A stretch of DNA of 64,000 nucleotides, taken from NCBI GenBank assembly GCA_007674295.1, contig CM017452.1, positions 124,001 through 188,000 of the forward strand, written 5' to 3'. The notes under the pieces were generated by a model. It was not told the origin of the DNA, did no database searches, and worked only from the letters and a program-made list of their open reading frames with translations. Positions 36,413-46,449 of this stretch are shown piece by piece. Made by a program: the position numbers and the translations under genes. The DNA comes from Antonospora locustae (lineage: Eukaryota; Microsporidia). The number at the start of each line of letters is the position of its first letter. Within the stretch, counting starts at the first letter, position 1.

Positions 36413-37294
36413 ATGGAAATTTACAAAATAAATAAAGTCTGTATGCAAAAAACCTTGGCATCGATAATGGAAAACATACGAAAGAAAGTCTTCATAAAAA
36501 TATTCAAAAAAATTGTGTTTGACGTCGAAAAGACGAGATGCACAGAGCCACCAATATCAAAAATAGAAAACAGAAATCTTGAGCTGATAAACCACAAGGT
36601 CACTGCGGTAGACGGCGTAGAAGTTGGAATATCAATAGTAAAATCCAAAGAAATAAGCAGCGGAACGACATTTATAGTTATATTGCATGGAACAGGATGC
36701 AATAGAGGAAGTTTTGCATGGTTGTTTGACGAAGGAGGTGTATTAGACCGTAACATATGCGCTCTCCTCGTTGACTATCGGGGCTTCGGTGATTCGCAGG
36801 GACAGTTTACATCTGAAGGAGTAAACCATGACATCGATGCGTGTTTAGAGTATCTGAGAAGTACATATAATCCACAAAAAGTCCATGTGTATGGCCATTC
36901 GCTGGGATCTGCCATAATTTTTGAGTATGCAAAATATGCAAAGACACACAGAAAGAAGATACTGTTCAAGAAAGTAGTATCGGCCAGCGGCTTCAGAAGC
37001 TTGGAGGACGTGTGCAAGAGGTTTTCTCTGTGGAATATTGCCACGCTAATTCCAGGGTTCAGGGAACTTGTAAATGCACGTTTTGGCTACACTTCTATCG
37101 ACAACATACTGTACTTGGACAAGGAGAATGTCCTTCTTCTACACGGACGGTACGACGAACTGGTTCCCTCGACACATGCACTGAGCCTGGCAAAGGTTTC
37201 TGGAGCCACACTCCACTTGACTTCAGACGACCATGTTTCCATAGTTGGAAATCGTGACGTGTGGAACGAAATCTTCAATTTTTTTGAGCAGTAG
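36413..37294 (+). CDS. Alpha/beta hydrolase, ABHD12-like
   Basis: The 293-residue protein has the hydrolase fold. LHGTGCNRGSF forms the oxyanion region, LVDYRGFGDSQG follows, and the nucleophile elbow is GHSLGS near residue 162. The later Asp in HGRYDELVP and the His in SDDHVS complete a Ser-Asp-His triad. FSLWNIATLIPGF matches the insert of ABHD12/BEM46-type lysophospholipases. The N-terminal ~45 residues are basic and hydrophobic and may associate with membrane. A role in lipid metabolism is inferred. Confidence 0.8.
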   Translation: MEIYKINKVCMQKTLASIMENIRKKVFIKIFKKIVFDVEKTRCTEPPISKIENRNLELINHKVTAVDGVEVGISIVKSKEISSGTTFIVILHGTGCNRGSFAWLFDEGGVLDRNICALLVDYRGFGDSQGQFTSEGVNHDIDACLEYLRSTYNPQKVHVYGHSLGSAIIFEYAKYAKTHRKKILFKKVVSASGFRSLEDVCKRFSLWNIATLIPGFRELVNARFGYTSIDNILYLDKENVLLLHGRYDELVPSTHALSLAKVSGATLHLTSDDHVSIVGNRDVWNEIFNFFEQ

Positions 37295-37515
37295 AACTCC
37301 TTGCGGACTAACTTTATCTTCTGCTCAAAGTCAAAATACTAGAATTTACTGCTTGACTTGAGCATAAATTCTTATATTGTTTATTCCATCGTAATATGGA
37401 CCAGAAACGAGATTTTATGCTCATATGTAGCAATAAACAGGCTTCCATGTATAAGGAGAGAAGAGAAACAGGTGTGATCTGTTTACAGTTTGCAGGCACT
37501 GTGCATATATGCATG

Positions 37516-38430
37516 TTAGCCGCTGGCCCCCAGAATATCGCCAAGATGTGAAAACCTTACTGTGCTAAGCTGTATCTTTCCTTTACAAACATTAGGACTA
37601 AGCGCTCTCAGGACATCGCTTATTTTGTATTCAAAAGCTGCCACCTTAGAATAGTCAAACGAGGTCTCTTTCATGCCCTCGATGGGCACGGTGCTTAGAT
37701 ATATGACTTCTAAGCAGTCAATTCCAAGATCTTGGTTGGAAAACACAACAACACGAGATACATCGGGAATTGTCGTTGGTGTGTATACCTCCTTCCAGCC
37801 GGGATAGCCAAATATTTTCAGAAAAAGCTGAATTCTACGCCTTGTGACGTCATCTGTGGTCAGCACAACAATGTCACCGCCAAAGACATTGAACTTGATC
37901 AGTGAAAATAGCACCTTGTATTTCTGGTTTTCATCTGCCCTTAAAAAGCATTTGCGGCTTGACTTGATAAACACAGGGTTGTTCATAAAGCTGTAACTTA
38001 GTATTCTTTCAGACATGACTATGAAATTAAATCCAACAGACCGCATCTCTTCCAGTGTCTTCTCATAGCCAAATGGAATAAGTAGATATGGGTCCTCAAG
38101 AACAACCAGCATTTGTGGATTGATTGCAAGCGAGAGCAGCTTCTTGGGAGTTGTGATGAAAACTTCAGGGTTTTCTACTTTGTTATCGTGTAGCTGACAG
38201 TTTTTGGTCTCCTTTAGTTTTTCGTATATCTGCTGGCATCTCTCGCCAAATACAGATAATACTGCAAATCTCCTACCCATCTGTACTAGTGCTGCATAGA
38301 AATCCAGCTTTGGTATAGTCACTACGTAGTCTCTTTCGCATCCAATTTGCGATAGCTCCTCTGATATGTCTATCATTTCTGGGGGCTGCTTGTGATCAAG
38401 TACATACACACAGAGGCGAATATGTGACAT
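37516..38430 (-). CDS. Degenerate DEAD-box protein resembling DBP9/DDX56, ATPase motifs lost
   Basis: The 304-residue product aligns to DBP9 only in outline. A motif-Ib-like FITTPKKLL is followed by LVVLEDPYLLIPFGYEKTLEEM, where DBP9 has DEAD then SFGY, and a motif-III-like FIVMSERI. Lobe 2 has YKVLFSLIKFNVFGGDIVVL, then RIQLFLKIFG. The C terminus SDVLRALSPNVCKG matches DBP9's ...DVLRAVTP. There is no Q motif, no Walker A, no DEAD and no motif VI. DBP9 acts in early 60S assembly; here only a non-catalytic scaffold could remain (inference). Half normal length. Confidence 0.7.
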   Translation of the reverse strand: MSHIRLCVYVLDHKQPPEMIDISEELSQIGCERDYVVTIPKLDFYAALVQMGRRFAVLSVFGERCQQIYEKLKETKNCQLHDNKVENPEVFITTPKKLLSLAINPQMLVVLEDPYLLIPFGYEKTLEEMRSVGFNFIVMSERILSYSFMNNPVFIKSSRKCFLRADENQKYKVLFSLIKFNVFGGDIVVLTTDDVTRRRIQLFLKIFGYPGWKEVYTPTTIPDVSRVVVFSNQDLGIDCLEVIYLSTVPIEGMKETSFDYSKVAAFEYKISDVLRALSPNVCKGKIQLSTVRFSHLGDILGASG

Positions 38431-38556
38431 GCAAACCGACTAATAGAAAGCGCATTGTTTGGAGAAAACATCTGTCACACACTGCTCACTCTGAACACGA
38501 CTCTTACACACAGCATTCACTACTTTCCATAAAGTATTCTCTTATTTGATACCCTA

Positions 38557-38793
38557 ATGACAAACAGTATAATGCTCCGGGAGATCATGAAAAGGGTGCG
38601 CCTTCCAAAGACCGGAACTGTGCTAGAGTTCGTCCCAAGACGAAGAGGACTGGGCTATGTGGAAAACTACATTGTGTCTGAACAAGATGCGGTGCAGCAG
38701 CTGTTTTCTAAGAAACCAAAGAGGACTTTTTCGGTCATGCCGGAGACGCCAGAAGTCACCAAGATCTCATCTGTTACAAGACGAAAGGGGTAG
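38557..38793 (+). CDS. Small basic protein (78 aa), unknown
   Basis: The ATG follows CCC (38552-38554) by two bases, the usual start arrangement here. The product is basic (many Lys/Arg), with VLEFVPRRRGLGYVENY in the middle and a Ser/Thr-rich tail ending RRKG. No family is recognised. Placement before EAF3 on the same strand and the promoter motif support a real gene. Confidence 0.5.
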   Translation: MTNSIMLREIMKRVRLPKTGTVLEFVPRRRGLGYVENYIVSEQDAVQQLFSKKPKRTFSVMPETPEVTKISSVTRRKG

Positions 38794-39044
38794 GATCCAA
38801 GGGCTTTTTCAGATTAAGAAGATGCTTCTGCGCATGAAGTATGTAGTTCGAGCCTGCAAAAATAAGTAAAGATCTTGAATATTTGTGGATTGATCTTTAT
38901 CACTAAGAATATGCCTTGGTTTATACTAGAGAGATAGAAAAAACAAATGCATGGTTTAACTTTAGACCACATGCAGTATAGGTCGTTAAAACAAACCATG
39001 TAGCCCAGGCGGGCAAATAGAGCTTTTGTAGGCACCCTTGTGTA

Positions 39045-39758
39045 ATGCCCGCAAAAAATTTCAGCTTAAACAACTTTGTAGTGACCAAGGTGGGTGAAGA
39101 ATGGTTTGAGGGCAGAGTAGTTGAGATAAACAGGTCAGAAAAAGATACAGGGGCAAACACAGAGGAGCGTTTTTATCATGTCCATTTGTTTCGCCTTTAT
39201 TCTGAAATTGCGCAGCCTATACGTGAGTATTTTCTTTTCAGCGCCACGCCAGAAAACATCAAAAAGTTCAGGGTGGCACCCCTGAGTCGAGTGACACAGA
39301 GACCTCATTTTCCTAAAGAGCTGATGGTAATTATGGATATGGACAGAGCATACGTGCAAAAGAGTGCGTTTTTGGTGCTCCCATCAAAGCAGCCTGTTTC
39401 AAAGATTCTCAACGACTTCAAAAAATACATGCAGCTCAACAAGCCAGGTATCTTCGAAGAGGAGCTCGAAGAGATTGTTCTTGGGTTTTTTCATGTATTT
39501 GAAAGCACATTTAGCACCTTTCTTTTGTACAAGGGAGAGAGAAGCTATGTAGAGACACTCCTTTCTGACACAAAGCATCAGCAGAAGTCCGACGTTTTTG
39601 GACTAGAGTACCTGGTTAGAGCTATTTATTTGATTCAAACGACGTTTGTGGATAAGATAGAAAACACAGAAGTAAGAGACATGGTATTTGACTTTTCTGT
39701 GTATCTGCTAGACTTTCTTGGCATGAATGTAGGCAAATATTGCACTCCACAGCGCTAG
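39045..39758 (+). CDS. EAF3: MRG15/EAF3-type chromodomain and MRG-domain protein
   Basis: The 237-residue protein starts with a chromo-barrel-like segment (WFEGRVVEIN...RFYHVHLFRLYSE, about 15-60). The MRG domain follows from about 105: LPSKQPVSKILNDFKKYM, LGFFHVFESTFSTFLLYKGERSYVE, then EYLVRAIYLIQTTF. EAF3/MRG15 binds methylated H3K36 and serves in NuA4 and Rpd3S complexes. It is shorter than the yeast protein (401). The aromatic cage is not fully readable, so methyl-lysine binding is inference. CCC at 39035-39037. Confidence 0.83.
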   Translation: MPAKNFSLNNFVVTKVGEEWFEGRVVEINRSEKDTGANTEERFYHVHLFRLYSEIAQPIREYFLFSATPENIKKFRVAPLSRVTQRPHFPKELMVIMDMDRAYVQKSAFLVLPSKQPVSKILNDFKKYMQLNKPGIFEEELEEIVLGFFHVFESTFSTFLLYKGERSYVETLLSDTKHQQKSDVFGLEYLVRAIYLIQTTFVDKIENTEVRDMVFDFSVYLLDFLGMNVGKYCTPQR

Positions 39759-39947
39759 GCAGGCTATTATTGCACATGTGTTTTGATCTAGAGCACAAGT
39801 TTGTCCGGAGGTGTTTTTTAAGTATGCTTTTTGTAAGTTCAACATATGTGGACTTTGAGCCAGAAGCCATCTTGATAGAGAACAGATATCTTGTAAATAC
39901 AGCAAGCTACAGGCAACTAAAGTTGTTTTTCCAATGCATACTGTATT

Positions 39948-40910
39948 CTAATTTTTATCCCCTTCAAACACTCTATTCGGAAGCGACTCGATTGATGTTG
40001 GATATGGATGACTGTGAAAGTATCTGTGGCCCATGGCCTTTATTGCCGAAGGTCGATACACTGGATTTAGGTCCAGAAACTGCTTCATGAGGTCAAGCGC
40101 ATCTGGACCAGCTGCACTAAATAGAGATTCAAAGTCGGATCTTGAGTGCTTTTTGAACATAATTGGCATGTTGCCACATACTTTTTGAAAGTAGGCATCG
40201 TCAGGCGTGCCAAGCGCCCTAAATATCAGATCAAGCTGCTTTATATCGCTGTCTGCAGCGAACAAAGGGACACGCAAAAACATTTCTGCCATCACACAAC
40301 CCACAGACCACATGTCTGCTGGAAACGAGTAATTACGACACCCCAGCAGAAGCTCAGGCGGCCTATACCATCTTGTGATGACCTGTGTTGTCATTTTCTC
40401 GTTCGAGACGCTGCGGCACAAGCCAAAATCGGCTAGTTTAAGTATGCCATCTCTCGAAAAAAGAATGTTGTTTGGCTTTATGTCTCTGTGCATTAGAAAT
40501 TTGGAGTGGACTTCTTGCAGGCCCTTTAGTATCATAATGAGCCATGCCTTGATGTCTGCAGGCATGATCACAAGATTTTTCTGCTTGAGCACATCCTCAA
40601 GTGTGTGTGGAATGTACTCCAAAACTATGTTGATACAACCGTTATGCCGAAATACGTCCATCAATTCGACAACATAGGGACTCTTCACCAGCATTAGAGC
40701 TTTTATTTCTCTCACCGCATTGATGTCGATTCCACAAACTTTGCTATTTTTCTTTATCTTTTTAATAGCCACTAGCTGTTTATAGACCCCACACGGGTCC
40801 TTGATAATCCTTGCAGCATTGTTGCTGCTTGTATTGTATTGCTCAGACAAGTATATTGTTGCGTACGTGCCCTCTCCGATCTTCCTTTTCTTTATATAGG
40901 CGTTTTTCAT
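39948..40910 (-). CDS. KIN28: Cyclin-dependent kinase CDK7/KIN28
   Basis: The 320-residue kinase is closest to CDK7. It has GEGTYATIY, VAIKKIKK, a cyclin-binding helix GIDINAVREIKAL, the catalytic loop HRDIKPNNILF and DFGLC. The activation loop TTQVITRWYRPPELLLG carries the T-loop Thr. RVPLFAADSDIKQLDLIFRALGTP and SAAGPDALDLMKQF match CDK7 rather than CDK1. As KIN28 it phosphorylates the RNA polymerase II tail within TFIIH. An insert of about 15 residues after the glycine loop is unusual. CCC directly precedes the ATG. Confidence 0.88.
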   Translation of the reverse strand: MKNAYIKKRKIGEGTYATIYLSEQYNTSSNNAARIIKDPCGVYKQLVAIKKIKKNSKVCGIDINAVREIKALMLVKSPYVVELMDVFRHNGCINIVLEYIPHTLEDVLKQKNLVIMPADIKAWLIMILKGLQEVHSKFLMHRDIKPNNILFSRDGILKLADFGLCRSVSNEKMTTQVITRWYRPPELLLGCRNYSFPADMWSVGCVMAEMFLRVPLFAADSDIKQLDLIFRALGTPDDAYFQKVCGNMPIMFKKHSRSDFESLFSAAGPDALDLMKQFLDLNPVYRPSAIKAMGHRYFHSHPYPTSIESLPNRVFEGDKN

Positions 40911-41125
40911 GGGAATAGGCCCACATCTCTTTTTCTCGCAGATGTGAAATGTAAGTGCACGTCGAAGATGTCACACTTCTCTGGATAAAGGCCATGTATT
41001 GTATATTCTTCTACATGCAAATGTATGTCACAATCAGTCTAGCAAAAGTCAGAAGGATGTACACAGCACAATGAGCTAGATGAAGCCCGCCACAGATTAT
41101 ATCGTGACACAAAAAATGCCACAGG

Positions 41126-42052
41126 TCAGCTGACAACTCCGTACTTGATTCTTGTTCTGACCTCTTTTCCGTTGCAAATAATTTTTTTGTTTTCAAAAAC
41201 AAGAAGATGGTCTTTCACTGCGAGGTTTTTTATAAAGCTCCTTGCTCGCTCCCTTTTCATGTCAAGTACAGGTCTTTTAAATGTCTTGATGACAGGAATC
41301 GTGCCGCTATCTATCTCCAGCCTTGTTCCAGCTTCGATGTCCCCTTGTACTTCTATCGCCTCCAAGCTTTCATCGTTGCTGGCGCACATGATCATTCCCT
41401 CAGAGCGCACGCCTGCCAGCGAAGCTGGCTTAATGTTCAACAGAAATACAAACTTTCTGCTCACAAGGTCGTCCGCAGAATAATGCTTCTGAAGACCACT
41501 TACAACCTGAAATATCCTGGATGCAAATACCTTTTCCACATATAATTTGTCAGAACCATCCACAGGAATTACCTCTAAAACCTTGCCAACAAGCAAGTCT
41601 GCGTACTCAAAGCTAGAAATAGGATACTTTGTAAAGTTAAGCTTTGTTGCAAGCACTTCCTGCACAGCAAGAAAGCGCTCTGAGTCCTTGTTATTCATCT
41701 TTCCACCTTCTAACAAATATCTATATATTCTTGCGAACATCACGGTGTCAAATATTGAAATGTTACCACTGTCTCTGCACATCTTTTTCAGCACAGAGCT
41801 TTCAAACTTCCATTCTTTTTCATGTTGGTTCACAACTTTTGAGATTGCATCATCTGCCAAGTATATGTTTTTAATATCGGCATCTTTGACTGTGTTCTTT
41901 AGTTCGTGCAGGACAGGACCCACTCCCACTACTGACTTTGCGCCAATGTTTAGTGTCAGATCTCTGCCCCTTTCCTCTATTTCGCATATTTCGCCCACAA
42001 ACCTCAGACCAAAAGCAATTTCTTCGCACGTCTTTGCATGGAGAACCTTCAT
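41126..42052 (-). CDS. ARC1/AIMP1-type tRNA-binding protein
   Basis: The C-terminal half (about 145-260) of this 308-residue protein is the OB-fold tRNA-binding domain. It reads YADLLVGKVLEVIPVDGSDKLYVEKV, VVSGLQKHYSADDL, FLLNIKPASLAGVRSEGMIMCASN, then GTRLEIDSG. This domain is shared by ARC1, EMAP-II/AIMP1 and some synthetase C-termini. The first ~140 residues look like a reduced GST-like fold, as in yeast ARC1, which delivers tRNA to methionyl- and glutamyl-tRNA synthetases. CCC is six bases before the ATG. Confidence 0.8.
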   Translation of the reverse strand: MKVLHAKTCEEIAFGLRFVGEICEIEERGRDLTLNIGAKSVVGVGPVLHELKNTVKDADIKNIYLADDAISKVVNQHEKEWKFESSVLKKMCRDSGNISIFDTVMFARIYRYLLEGGKMNNKDSERFLAVQEVLATKLNFTKYPISSFEYADLLVGKVLEVIPVDGSDKLYVEKVFASRIFQVVSGLQKHYSADDLVSRKFVFLLNIKPASLAGVRSEGMIMCASNDESLEAIEVQGDIEAGTRLEIDSGTIPVIKTFKRPVLDMKRERARSFIKNLAVKDHLLVFENKKIICNGKEVRTRIKYGVVS

Positions 42053-42385
42053 TCCAAGGGTCTCGAAAATATTTTCGCGCTCTTAGCAGGACAGTGCAGA
42101 AGAGGTTCACTGTCTTATGCCCTATTGGCACACAGCTCTGTTGACAACTGCAGCGTGACTTATATAGTATATTTATTTATTTTTGCACAGAACACAGTAG
42201 TGCCCATTTTTCAGTTGTGCATTTTGGAGCCGATGCACAGATGCTTGTATGGTGCCAATAGGCCGTGCCTGACGTATGCACATTTTACAAACTTATATCA
42301 TTTGACATCTTATTTACGTGCAAGCCTTTATCCCAAGAATTCTAGTAACTTAACGACTAAAAGAAATTCCAAGAGCCCAAGGGCC
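42053..42385. other. Divergent promoter region
   Basis: It separates the ARC1-type gene (-) from the LisH-WD40 gene (+). An in-frame extension of the latter to 42038 exists, but the CCC (42376-42378) before the ATG at 42386 argues against it. No other content. Confidence 0.5.
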
Positions 42386-43735
42386 ATGAACCAGTATGAA
42401 TATACAGGCAGAGAGAAGGATGACTCGGATGTACATAAGACAGTTAAAAATCTGATAGCAGACTATCTACTTAAGTACAAGTACAGCGAAACGCTGGATG
42501 TGTTCAAAAGAGAAGCGCAGTTAGAAGCTGATCCATCCAAGACAGATTTTTCGTCCATAGTGGAGCTAATTTCCATGTTCACAAAAATAATCGACACAAG
42601 ATGTGGAAGACTGAAAACAGGCTTTGACATTCACAGGATAGAGGCAATCATGATGAAAATAATGGCAGAAAAGCAGAGATGCATGCAGATTGTCTCCACG
42701 CCCAAAACAGGTCTACTGCACGACCCAAGGCCAATTAGACCATTAGAAAGGATTGAGTATGATAGAAGAAGGGCATCTCCTTCTTACTCACGACAGCCCC
42801 CAGAAGTTCCTCCATACAACTTCTACGGGAGGCAAAGATATGGGCCAAGACCTAACTTCTATCCACCAGACACAGTTCTTGAAAATGGCACCTTTAAACT
42901 CATAAAATCCCTGCGGCCTCATCAAGACAGGATTCTGTGTAGCGCTTTGGCGCCAAAATCACTGATTTTATTCACAGGGAGTCTGGACCTCACCATGGCA
43001 ATTGTGAACCTGAAGTCACACGATTACAATATCGAGCAGTTTCACAAGGCGATACGCATATGTAGGGTAAAGGAGACAAGTAGCGAGATCATGGTAGCCG
43101 TTGGATTTCTTGACCAAGAACTGCAGCTATTCAGATGCACGGGAGACAGAAAGCTGCAGCATGTCAACGGAATACAGACCCCTGGTGCAGCGATAATGGC
43201 CTTTGACTTTAGCGACACTAACCTTTACACAGCTGACGCCGATGGAAAGCTTGTTGTCTGGACAATTCATGGAAAGTTTGTTTCTATGTACCAGTGCAGC
43301 CCCAAGATTAACGACATGTGCTACTTTTCAAACACACTGATCACAAGCGAGCTCCACAAGATAAGTGCAACAGAAACAACCAACTACGAGGTAATAAAGG
43401 TTTTGGCAAACAGCGGTGCAAACCATATTAGACGATGCGACAACCTGATTTTGGTGGTCCAACAAAATATAGTGAGCATATATAACCAGAGCTACGAAAA
43501 GGTGGACTTTCTTGAGTTTTCAAAGACCATTAGAACAGCAAGCTACGTAAATGGAAACATTGTTTTGGGATACGAAAATGCAATATGCTTCAACGGGTTG
43601 CCGAACACTTCATTGAAGATACATTCGGCACGTCTGACCACGCTAGATTTCTTCTACATGCTTGACATCCCCTATGTCATATCAGGGTCTTCTGATGGCG
43701 AGCTGAGGATTTGTGAATTGCTTACTTGCAACTAG
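42386..43735 (+). CDS. LisH and WD40-repeat protein (449 aa)
   Basis: Near the N terminus is a LisH-like helix pair (VKNLIADYLLKYKYSETLDVFKREA, about 15-40). A proline-, Arg- and Tyr-rich linker follows (about 110-170), then a WD40 propeller of about five to seven weak blades (ILFTGSLDLTMAIVNL, FDFSDTNLYTADADGKLVVW, VISGSSDGELRICEL). LisH-WD40 proteins include LIS1, TBL1/SIF2, TAF5, LEUNIG-type corepressors and GID7. None has a decisive match here. A nuclear or scaffolding role is inferred. Confidence 0.75.
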   Translation: MNQYEYTGREKDDSDVHKTVKNLIADYLLKYKYSETLDVFKREAQLEADPSKTDFSSIVELISMFTKIIDTRCGRLKTGFDIHRIEAIMMKIMAEKQRCMQIVSTPKTGLLHDPRPIRPLERIEYDRRRASPSYSRQPPEVPPYNFYGRQRYGPRPNFYPPDTVLENGTFKLIKSLRPHQDRILCSALAPKSLILFTGSLDLTMAIVNLKSHDYNIEQFHKAIRICRVKETSSEIMVAVGFLDQELQLFRCTGDRKLQHVNGIQTPGAAIMAFDFSDTNLYTADADGKLVVWTIHGKFVSMYQCSPKINDMCYFSNTLITSELHKISATETTNYEVIKVLANSGANHIRRCDNLILVVQQNIVSIYNQSYEKVDFLEFSKTIRTASYVNGNIVLGYENAICFNGLPNTSLKIHSARLTTLDFFYMLDIPYVISGSSDGELRICELLTCN

Positions 43736-44002
43736 TTCAAATCTTCCATAACTAAACTCATTATAATATACTTGTAGGGCATGTAATCAAGAGTTTTGCC
43801 TGTATGGATGGCACAGAGAGTCTGCGCCATCTTGTTTTAAACAGCGGTTGACATTTTTATTCGGGCTAAAAGACAAATTTACATACAAGGACCTACAAAC
43901 ATGCCTTTTCAATGTCTTGAAAAGGGGAAAGAAACTATTGGACATTCAATGTAGCTTTGATTTGTCTGAAAGACCATAAAATAACAAGAAAAACAAACCC
44001 TT

Positions 44003-44653
44003 ATGGATGGCACAGACACCACACACGTTGAAACCATAGAGAGCACCTGTGACAAGTGCAGCAACCCCGCAGTGCAGCATGTACTGACAATAAAGCCCAC
44101 AAAGTCGTCTCCCAGGGTTGTGTCCATTTTTGAATGTAAAAACTGCGACATTCGTGATGTAAGCACCTTTAGCGAAGAGGCAGACAGCAGGGGTTGTATA
44201 AAAATAAAGTGCCACCTGTGCAATAAAGATGATCTCCAAAGATATGCATACCTGGGCCAGGATTCAAAGGTCACGTTCTATGACCAGAATGGAAATGTGC
44301 TGTATGAGTTTAAGACGTTTCAATCAGAAACAACAGTCATTGAGATGTTGTTAACAAAGGCCATGCACAAAGTGGCCGAGATGTACCGTTTAGACATAGA
44401 CGAAGACTCGTCTTCGATATGTGCATCAAGTGTTTCTGGCTCTACCATTCGCGATCAAGAGAATATGCTTGCTGCCGAAAAGATTCGCCAGATAAAAAAG
44501 GAACTTGCGGCACCGAACATGAAAATGGAAATCATAGATCCCTCTGGTACATCAAGAGTGGGTCCTCCAAACAAAAAGCTTCCTCCTAACTTTGTAGAAC
44601 ACGACGTTGAGATGTTCAACGACGATAGGGTGGTGCACACGTTTAGGAAATAA
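44003..44653 (+). CDS. ZPR1-type zinc-finger protein, half length
   Basis: The 216-residue product carries one ZPR1 module. IESTCDKC then FECKNCD give a four-Cys zinc finger, and a beta-rich C-terminal part (DDLQRYAYLGQDSKVTFYD...TTVIEML) follows. An extra CHLC pair lies at about residue 70. Canonical ZPR1 proteins (about 450-490 aa) have two such modules and assist folding of eEF1A. Here the second half is replaced by a low-complexity tail (SSSICASS, KKLPP). CCC is two bases before the ATG. Confidence 0.72.
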   Translation: MDGTDTTHVETIESTCDKCSNPAVQHVLTIKPTKSSPRVVSIFECKNCDIRDVSTFSEEADSRGCIKIKCHLCNKDDLQRYAYLGQDSKVTFYDQNGNVLYEFKTFQSETTVIEMLLTKAMHKVAEMYRLDIDEDSSSICASSVSGSTIRDQENMLAAEKIRQIKKELAAPNMKMEIIDPSGTSRVGPPNKKLPPNFVEHDVEMFNDDRVVHTFRK

Positions 44654-45029
44654 GTGTTGCAATGAAATGCTTGTGAAGCTTAGGCTGCATGCATCAACAT
44701 CGTTGCATACAAATAAAAGACAGTTGAGAACGACTTTTCATCGAGTTGTGCGTAGCTCTGTGTCTTGTTGTATTTACAAAAATGGTGTGTCACGCTTCTT
44801 TCTCAGCTGCATCTTGTTGCATACTATAACTAGGTAATGGACTAATACTGAAACCGTGCTAGTAGTGTATTCTATTCTCAACATCATGTATACAATGCTT
44901 GTACGTGAAGCTTTATAGTTGTTTTGATCATTGTAAAGCTGGCACAAAAGATGCTTTATGGAGTACATGTAACAGATGACATCTACGGCTTCCGTCTACA
45001 TTATCATCTTTAGAATGTTAAGTTGCTTC
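44654..45029. other. Intergenic, no gene seen
   Basis: AT-rich sequence leading into the antiporter pseudogene; possible further antiporter remnant, but none is recognisable here. Confidence 0.4.
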
Positions 45030-46217
45030 ACTAGTAACACATTGCATCTGCTATGCTCTGTACTTTCAATGCTCTATGGGGGAGTAATTGGCATCTATAC
45101 ACATTATGTCTAACTGCTACGGATGGATACAGACCAGACGATCTTCTTTTTGACATTGCAAGAGTAGTTCTTGCACTTAAGACAATGGAGATATCGCACA
45201 AACTACCAAACGGCTACGCTTGCAAAAAGACTGTGTCGCTTCTTGTGCTGTTATTCTTTGTGTCATTTGTGTCTTGTACCGTGACTTTTATAGTATCGGC
45301 ATCTTTCACTGAGTTTGACATCCATTCCTCTTGGGCTATTGCAGCTGCGAGCACACTCTCTGATCCTGTATTTATAGCACAGTACTGCACAGACACTTTT
45401 CTCATGACAATGTTTCCGAAAGAACAAAAGATTGCTTATAGTATCTGGAAATGCCATAAACGTGACGTCTGTGCTATTCTTCTGCATATGCTGCTTGATG
45501 TTTTCATGAGGTCTCCTAGAAGATATGTCGGGTATTTTATGGAAAAGACACTTTCCTCAGGATTGTATGCACGGTTTTGTGGGGTATTTTACGAGAAGGC
45601 TTTTGCTCTTCGTGCCAAAACTATCACACTCTAATCGTATTATTGGAAATAGCACAATGACAGCATTCGGGATTGTGATTGCGATGGATGGCATGTGCAC
45701 TGCAGTTTTGTTAAACGAATGCGAGTTTACTTTTACACTCTTCATAGAAATTGTCTTGGATCTTCAGAATGGTTTGTTCTTGAGACTTGCAGCAGCCACT
45801 TTCAGAATGTCTTTGAGAACATATTCAACCTCTCCATCATCATGCTTCTGTAAAGCAAAGACAAGTGCAATATGTAAGTATGCAAAATATACTAATAAGC
45901 TTTTTGATTCTCATATTTAGGCGACCGCCTGCTATTCTTGCGTTTTACATGTTTATACCTGAGATTCGAACACGCAAAGGGGCTCTGATAGTTGGTTGGT
46001 TTTGGCCCATAGGTGTCAGCGCACTTTGCTATGTTATTTTTTCAGACAGGATTATTGACTCCAAGCAATTTCTCTCATGCAGTTTCTTGTTCTCACAAGC
46101 ATCGTGGTCTACGGGCTCGCAATACTAACATACAAGCTGGATTTAATTTTATCTGGAAAAGCAATACAGACTAACTATGTGCTGCAGGGAAAACAGCTTA
46201 CCGCGGTCCGTATGTGA
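45030..46217 (+). pseudogene. Broken NHA1/sod2-type Na+/H+ antiporter
   Basis: Antiporter-like segments occur in order but in different frames. LYGGVIGIY (about 45070) ends in TAA. The frame from 45053 has DIARVVLAL and SDPVFIAQ. A different frame near 45405 gives RLLIVSGNAINVTS, where intact proteins have LLSCESGCND. The frame from 45525 has MTAFGIVIAMDG. The frame from 45865 has RRPPAILAFYMFIPEI and GWFWPIGVSALC, and a last frame (46077-46217) has FLVLTSIVVYGL. At least four frame changes are needed. The breaks are not all in homopolymers, so sequencing error alone is unlikely. The intact family exchanges Na+ for H+ at the plasma membrane. Confidence 0.78.
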
Positions 46218-46449
46218 GAGATTATGCGTCTACAGCAGCTTTTTTCGATTTAATTATACTAGAGTCTAGTGCATGGGAAAAGCTATAGCACAATACTACA
46301 TTCTGATGGGGCGTCTCTCTTCAAGTCGTGGCCAAGTGGAAGAGATGCTGAACACCGCACGAAGAAGCCAACATATTGCTGGGGTTCAGTGTTTTTGTTT
46401 ATATACGTGTTTATATGATTTTTTCTGCACCCCTATTTATAACAACAGA

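Noticed and set aside
39740..40090. 116-codon plus-strand frame between EAF3 and KIN28
   Set aside because: Starts inside the end of EAF3, overlaps the end of KIN28 antisense, and resembles nothing.
42038..42385. 116-codon N-terminal extension of the LisH-WD40 protein
   Set aside because: Lies antisense to the ARC1-type gene and ahead of the CCC start signal; not protein-like.
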